A stretch of DNA of 12,404 nt from assembly GCA_026398545.1 (NCBI GenBank), contig JAPLSR010000388.1, positions 1 through 12,404 on the forward strand. The letters are read 5' to 3'. Numbering within the stretch: the stretch's first letter is position 1; the number at the start of each line of letters is the position of its first letter. The notes below the pieces were generated by a model that saw only the letters and a list, made by a program, of their open reading frames with translations, did not search any database and had not been told where the DNA came from. The position numbers and the translations under genes are program-made. Source of the stretch: Candidatus Sumerlaeota bacterium (GTDB taxonomy: Bacteria; Sumerlaeota; Sumerlaeia; MWCT01). This document shows positions 1 through 5,325 of the stretch, in pieces.

Positions 1-1
1 C

Positions 2-796
2 GACATGCGCCTCCTGAATCTTTATAACCCCAACAGCGCCATGTACTCTGGTCTATACGACCTCTGGGGGAACGACCCGGGGGTCATGCGGCGCTATGCG
101 GAATTCATTGCCTTCACACAGGGTGAAAATCCCTCCAATGCCACGCAGATTATCGAGTTTAAAAAAATCTCCCCTCTTTTCTCCATGCTAAGGTGCGGAT
201 ATGTTATCAGAACGGAAAATAAAAAGTTGCAGATAATCCGCCTGTCAAACGCCCTCCCGCAGGCGCTTCTCTTGGATAAATATACAGTCCTGCCCTCGCG
301 CGATGCCATTTTCGCCGCCATGAGGGAGCCTGCATTCAACCCACGTGAGACGGTCATCCTTGAGCAAGAGCCAACCCCCCGCCCCACGCCGGCAAAGGAA
401 AAGGGGACGGTGCGGGTGATAGACTCTTCAACAGATTATCTCACCATTGAGGCGCAGGTCGAGAAGCCGTCAATCCTGCTCCTGACAGAGACCTACAGCA
501 AGGGATGGCGCGTCCGCACCCTGATTGATGGCGCTCAGAAAATATATCACGTCATGCCTGCGGACTGGACACTTCGCGCCATTCCCCTTGAGCGCGGGCA
601 TCACAAATTCCGTCTTGAATACCATCCTTCATCCCTCAAGACCGGACTCTGGCTCTCCCTCCTCACCGCCGCGCTCCTCCTGTGCGGTCTCGCATGGCAT
701 CTGCACAGGATAAAATCCCCGGCGCATATACTCCCATCTCCCGCCCCGCACAAACCCGAGAGAAAAAATAAGAGAGAAATCCCGATAAACTCTTGA
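2..796 (+). CDS. YfhO-family membrane protein, C-terminal part (5' end outside window)
   Basis: This is the 3' end of a larger gene. The frame is already open at base 2, and the first methionine (base 5) lies inside a typical YfhO segment, a Gly-Leu-Tyr-Asp...Asp-Pro...Arg-Arg-Tyr-Ala-Glu pattern at residues 16-33 counted from base 5. The last third holds the extracytoplasmic beta-sandwich that ends this family: a Tyr-Ser-Lys-Gly-Trp motif (164-168), a Leu-Arg-Ala-Ile-Pro turn (190-194) and a His-Lys-Phe-Arg-Leu-Glu-Tyr strand (200-206). One transmembrane helix follows (about 213-232) and a short basic tail. Full-length YfhO proteins are multispanning and usually 700-900 residues, so most of the gene is missing here. 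Family members are linked to glycosylation of envelope polymers such as lipoteichoic acid in Bacillus and Listeria; the role in this organism is unknown. The stop codon overlaps a promoter-like TTGACA for the next gene. Confidence 0.82.
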   Translation, partial: DMRLLNLYNPNSAMYSGLYDLWGNDPGVMRRYAEFIAFTQGENPSNATQIIEFKKISPLFSMLRCGYVIRTENKKLQIIRLSNALPQALLLDKYTVLPSRDAIFAAMREPAFNPRETVILEQEPTPRPTPAKEKGTVRVIDSSTDYLTIEAQVEKPSILLLTETYSKGWRVRTLIDGAQKIYHVMPADWTLRAIPLERGHHKFRLEYHPSSLKTGLWLSLLTAALLLCGLAWHLHRIKSPAHILPSPAPHKPERKNKREIPINS

Positions 797-822
797 CAAA
801 TTCCCACCCGGCAAATTATTTA
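793..822 (+). promoter_or_regulatory. Candidate sigma-70-type promoter for the 254-residue gene
   Basis: A perfect TTGACA (793-798) is followed after 18 nt by TATTTA (817-822), a weak -10 match in an A/T-rich stretch. The -35 overlaps the stop codon of the YfhO gene. Transcription would start near 829-831 and give a leader of about 53 nt that contains the palindromic repeat and the Shine-Dalgarno sequence. This is a pattern match only. Confidence 0.4.
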
Positions 823-843
823 TTCCAATAGAGATGTAAGCCA

Positions 844-861
844 GTCCGCCTGAGGCGGATT
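844..861 (+). repeat. Palindromic intergenic repeat, copy 1
   Basis: The 18-mer GTCCGCCTGAGGCGGATT contains a perfect 6-bp inverted repeat, TCCGCC (845-850) and GGCGGA (854-859), around a TGA loop. It lies in the leader of the 254-residue gene, 8 nt upstream of the strong AAGGAGGT Shine-Dalgarno (869-876). An identical 18-mer occurs at 1674-1691. It could be a REP-like dispersed element or a small RNA hairpin. Confidence 0.75.
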
Positions 862-883
862 AGTTTTCAAGGAGGTAATAACA

Positions 884-1648
884 ATGGCTCTTTACTTTTA
901 TTTCTCCATACTCCCCGAGGCATTAATTGCCTCCATGCTCCCGCCTGAAGACTTCTGTGCATATCTTGCAGTCGGAACCAAGAAACGCGCCAGCGACCAG
1001 GCAATCCTTTTTGAGGTCTCGGGCGTATTTGAAATCGATTATTTTGACCTCTCCAACCTGGAAAAGCGCTGTGCCCCTCATTCTGATGGGACACCAAAAC
1101 ACTCCCTTTACCTCTGCATCTACCGCGTCCTTGAGCACCTGTCCCTGAAGGCATTGAAAGACCTCTATCTTGTCACGAGGGATGCCCGCATCCTGCAATT
1201 GCCAAAGATGAGCCAGATTCCGTCCCCAACAGCGAGAATACATCTCTATCAAGAGCTCTGTCCCGTTCCGCCGCTCGTTGCCAGCGCCCTTGAACCGAGG
1301 GAATTCTGCCGATTCATGACCAATCCCGCCCAACCCATCCAAGTCCCCAAACTCTTCTTCACGGAGCTGCGCCTTGGGGAACTAGGGACAAATCCTGAGG
1401 CAGAGGGCTGCCGCGACGTCCCTTACAAGGCGCTCATGCATCTCCGCGATTGCCTGAGGGATATAAAGTCCAATCCCCAGAAACACACCAAGACCGTTGA
1501 CCGCATCCCGCCACGGAGTGACCTTTACCGCCTTGTGGAGTCCGGGTTTTATATCGGCGGTCAGGAGGAAATCTACTTTTATCCCTTCCCATCCGAGTTG
1601 GAACTGGAGGATAAATATCACGCCTGGTGGCGCTCGGCAACGCTCTAA
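884..1648 (+). CDS. Conserved-looking protein of unknown function with an internal duplication
   Basis: This encodes a 254-residue soluble protein with no signal peptide or membrane segment, and I cannot assign it to a named family. The start is well supported by AAGGAGGT ending 7 nt before the ATG. The protein contains two diverged copies of one module. Residues 11-25 (Pro-x-x-Leu-Ile-Ala-Ser-Met-Leu-x-Pro-x-Asp-Phe-Cys) match 128-142 (Leu-Val-Ala-Ser-Ala-Leu-x-Pro-x-Glu-Phe-Cys). A strand at 40-45 matches 157-162, and Tyr-x-x-Leu-x-His-Leu occurs at both 80-86 and 181-187, each followed by a Leu-x-Asp-Leu/Ile helix end. The C-terminus is aromatic and acidic (Gln-Glu-Glu-Ile-Tyr-Phe-Tyr, 227-233). 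It is monocistronic-looking, with a promoter-like element upstream and 145 nt before thrS. A cytoplasmic adaptor or enzyme role cannot be distinguished. Confidence 0.85.
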   Translation: MALYFYFSILPEALIASMLPPEDFCAYLAVGTKKRASDQAILFEVSGVFEIDYFDLSNLEKRCAPHSDGTPKHSLYLCIYRVLEHLSLKALKDLYLVTRDARILQLPKMSQIPSPTARIHLYQELCPVPPLVASALEPREFCRFMTNPAQPIQVPKLFFTELRLGELGTNPEAEGCRDVPYKALMHLRDCLRDIKSNPQKHTKTVDRIPPRSDLYRLVESGFYIGGQEEIYFYPFPSELELEDKYHAWWRSATL

Positions 1649-1663
1649 AAAAACCCCGGTGAT

Positions 1664-1696
1664 TTTGTCCTTTGTCCGCCTGAGGCGGATTTGTCC
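1664..1696 (+). repeat. Palindromic intergenic repeat, copy 2, with TTTGTCC direct repeats
   Basis: The same 18-mer as at 844-861 sits at 1674-1691. It is embedded in three TTTGTCC heptamers at 1664-1670, 1671-1677 and 1690-1696. The last two flank the 12-nt palindrome core (1678-1689) exactly, like a duplicated target site. A T-rich run follows, so the hairpin could also help end transcription of the preceding gene, whose stop is 15 nt upstream of the first heptamer. Confidence 0.7.
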
Positions 1697-1729
1697 TTTT
1701 CCCCGTGGGACGTTTCCTCACAAAAAACA

Positions 1730-1756
1730 TTGACGAATCAGTGGACAGCGTAAAAT
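1730..1756 (+). promoter_or_regulatory. Possible promoter for thrS
   Basis: TTGACG (1730-1735) and TAAAAT (1751-1756) resemble -35 and -10 boxes, but the 15-nt spacing is short. If used, transcription would begin near 1763, inside the 5' arm of the thrS inverted repeat. The promoter and a full-length RNA hairpin are therefore not compatible on the same transcript. Weak support. Confidence 0.25.
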
Positions 1757-1788
1757 CCTTTTCCAATTTTACTCTGGAAAAGGATTTT
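1752..1788 (+). promoter_or_regulatory. Perfect 14-bp inverted repeat enclosing the thrS ribosome binding site
   Basis: The arm AAAATCCTTTTCCA (1752-1765) is the exact reverse complement of TGGAAAAGGATTTT (1775-1788), with a 9-nt loop. The thrS Shine-Dalgarno AAGGA (1780-1784) lies inside the 3' arm, and the start codon is 5 nt beyond it. In RNA, the hairpin would hide the ribosome binding site. ThrRS is known to repress its own translation in E. coli by binding hairpins in the leader; a similar control here is inferred. Other readings are an intrinsic terminator (the arm ends in TTTTT) or a DNA operator overlapping the -10 candidate. Confidence 0.6.
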
Positions 1789-1793
1789 TCAAA

Positions 1794-3716
1794 ATGGAAA
1801 TCAAAATCACCTTTCCCGACGGGAAGGCTAAAACATATCCCGCAGGCGCAACCCCGCGCCAGATCGCTGAGGATATCGGTCCTGGCATTGCACGCGCCGC
1901 CCTCGCCGCAAAGGTTGACGACCAACTCATCGACCTCAATACCCTTCTGAGACAGGACGCCACCCTGCGCCTCCTCACCTTCAAGGACCCGGAGGGGTGC
2001 GATATCTACCGCCATTCCAGCTCCCACATCATGGCGCAGGCAGTCATGCGACTTTATCCACAGGCTCATCTCGCCATTGGACCCGCCATCGAGGACGGCT
2101 TTTATTACGATGTGGACTTTCCGCAACCCATCTCCGTTGATGACCTTCCGAAAATTGAGGAGGAGATGAAAAAGATTGTGAAGGAGGACATCCCCTTTGA
2201 ACGGCGTGAGGTTTCCCGCGAGGACGCCCTCCGTCTGTTTGAAAAGGAGGGCAACAAATTCAAGGCGGAACTCATCCGGGAACTGCCCGATGATACCGTC
2301 GTCTCGCTTTACAAACAGGGCGAATTTATCGACCTCTGCCGCGGTCCGCACATCCCCGGTACAAACTACCTGAAGGCATTCAAGCTCATCGGCGTGGCGG
2401 GGGCATACTGGCGCGGCGATGAACGTCGCGAAATGCTCACACGCATCTATGGCACCTCATTCACCGATGCCACAGCGCTCAAGGAACACCTCGCCCTTAT
2501 TGAAGAGGCGAAAAAGCGCGACCACCGCCACATCGGCAAGGAACTGGAACTTTACAGCTTCCAGCCGGAGGGTCCTGGATTTCCCTTCTTCCATCATAAG
2601 GGCGTCGTCATCTTCAATGAACTCATCAACTTCTGCCGCACGGAGCTCTATAAGAGGGGCTACCTTGAGGTGAAGACGCCTCTCATTTTGAATGAGGAGC
2701 TCTGGCACAGGAGTGGCCACTGGGACCACTACCGCGAAAATATGTATTTCACCACGATTGATGAGAAGACCTACGCCGTGAAACCGATGAACTGCCCCGG
2801 CGGTCTCCTCGTTTACAAAAGCCGACTCCACAGCTATCGCGAGTTCCCCATCAAGGTAGCGGAGTTCGGACAGGTTCATCGCCATGAAAAGAGCGGCGTC
2901 CTGCATGGTCTCTTCCGCGTCCGCACCTTCACACAGGATGACGCCCATGTCTTCTGCCTGCCGGAGCAATTAGAAGATGAAGTCGCCAAGCTGATTGACC
3001 TAATTCTTTATTTTTACAGGACGTTCGGATTTGAGGATGTGATGATTGAGCTCAGCACCCGCCCGTTCTCCAGCATTGGCTCGGATGAGATGTGGGAGAG
3101 GGCGACCGACGCCCTGCAGAATACACTGAACAAGATGAAAATTAGTTACAAAGTTAATATCGGAGAAGGCGCCTTCTATGGACCAAAGATAGATTTCCAC
3201 ATCCGCGACTGCCTGAAACGCACCTGGCAGTGCGCCACCATTCAGGTGGACTTTTCCATGCCGGAGCGCTTTGACCTCACTTACATCGGTGCGGATGGTA
3301 AGGAACACCGCCCTGTCATGATACACCGTGCCATCTTTGGCTCCCTTGAGCGCTTCATCGGCATCCTTATCGAGCATTATGGCGGCAACTTCCCATTGTG
3401 GCTGGCGCCCGTGCAGGCAACTATACTGCCCATCTCAGAGAAGCATTTTGATTGGGCAAAAGAGGTGAAAAGACTCCTGATTGAGGCGGGAATCCGCACC
3501 GAGGTGAATCTCTCGGAGGATAAAATCACCCGCAAGATTCGTAACGCCGAGACGGAGAAGATTCCGGTCATGCTCATCACGGGCGACCGGGAGATTGAGA
3601 CAAAAAGCGCCTCAGTGCGCCGACATGGCATCGGCGATATTGGCTCAAAACCCATCGATGAAATCATCCTTGACTTGAAAAGTGAGATTGCGGGAAAAAG
3701 ATTAAAACCGCAATGA
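1794..3716 (+). CDS. thrS: Threonine--tRNA ligase (ThrRS)
   Basis: This is a complete 640-residue class II aminoacyl-tRNA synthetase that charges tRNA-Thr in the cytoplasm; E. coli ThrRS has 642 residues. Domains in order are TGS (about 1-62), the editing SAD domain (63-224), the catalytic core (about 243-534) and the anticodon-binding domain (535-640). The zinc ligands that select threonine are present at Cys334, His385 and His511, the same numbers as in E. coli. Editing residues are intact: His-x-x-x-His at 74-78 plus Cys182 and His186 in Leu-Cys-Arg-Gly-Pro-His. Motif 2 carries Arg363 (Val-His-Arg-His-Glu) and motif 3 runs from about Pro507 to Arg520. The start has AAGGA 9 nt upstream, inside an inverted repeat. 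Unlike many bacteria, infC, rpmI and rplT do not follow; a toxin-antitoxin pair does. Confidence 0.99.
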   Translation: MEIKITFPDGKAKTYPAGATPRQIAEDIGPGIARAALAAKVDDQLIDLNTLLRQDATLRLLTFKDPEGCDIYRHSSSHIMAQAVMRLYPQAHLAIGPAIEDGFYYDVDFPQPISVDDLPKIEEEMKKIVKEDIPFERREVSREDALRLFEKEGNKFKAELIRELPDDTVVSLYKQGEFIDLCRGPHIPGTNYLKAFKLIGVAGAYWRGDERREMLTRIYGTSFTDATALKEHLALIEEAKKRDHRHIGKELELYSFQPEGPGFPFFHHKGVVIFNELINFCRTELYKRGYLEVKTPLILNEELWHRSGHWDHYRENMYFTTIDEKTYAVKPMNCPGGLLVYKSRLHSYREFPIKVAEFGQVHRHEKSGVLHGLFRVRTFTQDDAHVFCLPEQLEDEVAKLIDLILYFYRTFGFEDVMIELSTRPFSSIGSDEMWERATDALQNTLNKMKISYKVNIGEGAFYGPKIDFHIRDCLKRTWQCATIQVDFSMPERFDLTYIGADGKEHRPVMIHRAIFGSLERFIGILIEHYGGNFPLWLAPVQATILPISEKHFDWAKEVKRLLIEAGIRTEVNLSEDKITRKIRNAETEKIPVMLITGDREIETKSASVRRHGIGDIGSKPIDEIILDLKSEIAGKRLKPQ

Positions 3717-3749
3717 CATCTAAGAATAATCTTTCAGGATGTTGAGAAA

Positions 3750-4055
3750 ATGAACCATAAGGACTCAGGGTTGGTCCCGGAAAGCGTTTTTCATCTCTGC
3801 AAAGAGTATGGCGTTCAGGAACTATCTGTTTTCGGCTCTGCCTCAGGCGAGAATTTCACATCCGAAAGCGACCTGGATTTGTTGGTGGAATTCAAACCGT
3901 ATGTTCACATCGGGCTCATGGACTTTGCGGCGCTTCAAAGACGCCTTTCCGAGCTGGTAGGGCGTCCTGTTGATTTAGTATCCAAACATGGATTGAATCC
4001 TCTAATCCGGGATGAAGTGCTTGCTCAGGCTAAAGTGCTTTATGCGGGCGGATAA
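3750..4055 (+). CDS. MNT-type minimal nucleotidyltransferase, likely antitoxin (MntA-like)
   Basis: This 101-residue protein shows the polymerase-beta-type signature GSX10DXD exactly: Gly29-Ser30, Asp41 and Asp43. A third candidate acidic residue is Asp75 in Pro-Val-Asp-Leu. Proteins of this size and motif pair with HEPN proteins. In characterised MntA/HepT systems the nucleotidyltransferase transfers AMP groups to a tyrosine of the HEPN toxin and silences it. The downstream gene is a HEPN protein overlapping by 14 nt, so the two form one translationally coupled unit. The start is preceded by a modest AGGA (3736-3739), 10 nt away. All catalytic residues appear intact. It lies 33 nt after thrS with no clear terminator, so read-through from thrS is possible. 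Confidence 0.93.
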   Translation: MNHKDSGLVPESVFHLCKEYGVQELSVFGSASGENFTSESDLDLLVEFKPYVHIGLMDFAALQRRLSELVGRPVDLVSKHGLNPLIRDEVLAQAKVLYAGG

Positions 4056-4404
4056 ATTATATCTTGTGGATATTATTCAGGCGGCTGAAGATATCGGTCG
4101 GTTAATATCCGGCATGGAAACTGAAACGTTCGTACAAACCATGTCCGTCCGAAGGGCAACACTGCAGGCTATCATCGAAATTGGCGAAGCCACTGCAAAA
4201 GTTTCTCCGGAACTGAAAGGCAAGTATCCCGAAGTGCGATGGCAGGATGCGATTGCCATGCGCAATATCGCTGTTCACGAATATTTTAGCGTGGACTGGC
4301 GTATTGTCTGGGATACAGCAATTCACGATATTCCCCACCTGAAACAGCAGATTCAACGGATATTGAATATTGAATTCCCGACAGAAAATAACACAAAGCC
4401 GTAA
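4042..4404 (+). CDS. HEPN-domain toxin, HepT-like RNase
   Basis: This is a 120-residue all-alpha HEPN protein. The active-site motif RX4HXY is complete: Arg74, His79 and Tyr81, in a Met-Arg-Asn-Ile-Ala-Val-His-Glu-Tyr stretch. Known HepT toxins are RNases that use the Arg and His. The Tyr is the residue that the partner nucleotidyltransferase modifies with AMP in the studied systems. I chose ATG 4042 over ATG 4012 because Met-Arg-Ala-Asp-Lys-Leu-Tyr-Leu matches the usual N-terminus of the family, and it reduces the overlap with the antitoxin to 14 nt. No convincing Shine-Dalgarno is present, which fits translational coupling. The stop is 5 nt before the next gene. It may act in defence or stress; no phage genes are nearby. 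Confidence 0.93.
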   Translation: MRADKLYLVDIIQAAEDIGRLISGMETETFVQTMSVRRATLQAIIEIGEATAKVSPELKGKYPEVRWQDAIAMRNIAVHEYFSVDWRIVWDTAIHDIPHLKQQIQRILNIEFPTENNTKP

Positions 4405-4409
4405 ATGGT

Positions 4410-5258
4410 ATGATAAAGGGGATTAATTACTGGGCGTTTGCGCCGGAGGCGGATGGCACGCCGCGCAACCCCGTTACAGCCATGAGGGAGGCGAAAAATC
4501 TCGGGTATGATGCCTTTGAACTGACCGTTGACCCGAATGGTCCTATATCCCTTGTCACCACAAAGTCTGAGGCGGAAAACATCAGGCGCGCCGCTGAGGA
4601 AATCGGCATTGGATTGAAAACTCTCGCCTCCGGTCTCGCCTGGCGCACCTCCCCCACCCATCCCGACCCCGCCATCAGGGCAAAAGCGGTGGAGGATTAC
4701 AAAGCCATCCTGCGGATTGCCGCATGGCTCGGCGTGGAGACAATTCTTTACATACCCGGCATGGTTTCCGCCCCCTTTATCCCCGATTTTGAACCGCAAC
4801 CTTACGACGTTGTTCATGCCCGCGCAAAAGAGGCGCTCGCCGGTCTCCTCCCCTTCGCCGAAAACCTGAATGTCAAAATCGGCGTTGAAAACGTCTGGAA
4901 CCGTTACCTCCTCAGCCCGCTTGAGATGCGGGACTTCATCGACTATTTTGGCTCCCCATTCGTGGGGTCATATTTCGACGTGGGCAACGTGATGCTCTTT
5001 GGCCATCCGGAGCACTGGGTCAAAATCCTCGGTCGCCGAATCTTCGCCGTCCATCTCAAGGATTTCAAGGTGGAAATCGGCAACCTGAGCGGGTTCGTGG
5101 ACATCCTGACGGGTGACGTGAATTATCCAGCCGTTATGCGCACATTCAAGGAAATCGGTTACACGGGCACATTCACCGCCGAGGTGTTCGCCTCCCCGAC
5201 CCGCAACATGCCCGCTGTGGCTATACAGTCACTCCGAAAAATTGAAGAAACACATTGA
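4410..5258 (+). CDS. Sugar phosphate isomerase/epimerase (xylose isomerase-like TIM barrel)
   Basis: This 282-residue protein belongs to the AP-endonuclease-2/xylose-isomerase-like TIM-barrel superfamily, which holds sugar and hydroxypyruvate isomerases, ketose 3-epimerases and inositol enzymes such as IolE. The expected metal-binding residues are visible: Glu160 (Gly-Val-Glu-Asn), Asp190 (Tyr-Phe-Asp-Val-Gly-Asn), His215 (Ala-Val-His-Leu-Lys-Asp) and Glu258 (Thr-Ala-Glu-Val). The N-terminal strand Gly-Ile-Asn-Tyr-Trp and the helix containing Ala-Lys-Asn-Leu-Gly-Tyr-Asp are also typical. There is no signal peptide, so it is cytoplasmic. The substrate cannot be told from sequence. It starts 5 nt after the HEPN gene with no good ribosome binding site, so it is probably coupled to upstream translation. 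A Gfo/Idh/MocA oxidoreductase, a common partner family, lies 6 kb downstream. Confidence 0.92.
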   Translation: MIKGINYWAFAPEADGTPRNPVTAMREAKNLGYDAFELTVDPNGPISLVTTKSEAENIRRAAEEIGIGLKTLASGLAWRTSPTHPDPAIRAKAVEDYKAILRIAAWLGVETILYIPGMVSAPFIPDFEPQPYDVVHARAKEALAGLLPFAENLNVKIGVENVWNRYLLSPLEMRDFIDYFGSPFVGSYFDVGNVMLFGHPEHWVKILGRRIFAVHLKDFKVEIGNLSGFVDILTGDVNYPAVMRTFKEIGYTGTFTAEVFASPTRNMPAVAIQSLRKIEETH

Positions 5259-5297
5259 CCCCGTAAAATTTATCAGATGTCATTAAATCTAATAAGA

Positions 5298-5310
5298 TAT
5301 AAGTTATAAT
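5298..5310 (+). promoter_or_regulatory. Candidate -10 elements upstream of the first beta-helix gene
   Basis: In the 67-nt gap, TATAAG (5298-5303) and a perfect TATAAT (5305-5310) occur in tandem within an A/T-rich stretch. No good -35 is seen 16-19 nt upstream. A start from TATAAT would leave a leader of only about 9 nt, beginning near the GGGGG that would otherwise serve as a weak ribosome binding site. Confidence 0.35.
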
Positions 5311-5325
5311 CATGGGGGCGATGAA

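Noticed and set aside
1649..1793. T-box riboswitch for thrS
   Set aside because: No T-box consensus, specifier loop or antiterminator arrangement is visible, and the gap is short for a T-box leader.
1434..2351. Long open frame of 305 codons on the - strand
   Set aside because: It lies antisense across the end of the unknown gene and the first third of thrS, which are clearly coding. Its translation has no family features and it is a shadow of biased codon use.
4012..4041. Upstream ATG 4012 as start of the HEPN gene
   Set aside because: It would add ten residues not expected in the family and enlarge the overlap with the MNT gene to 44 nt; ATG 4042 gives the usual N-terminus.
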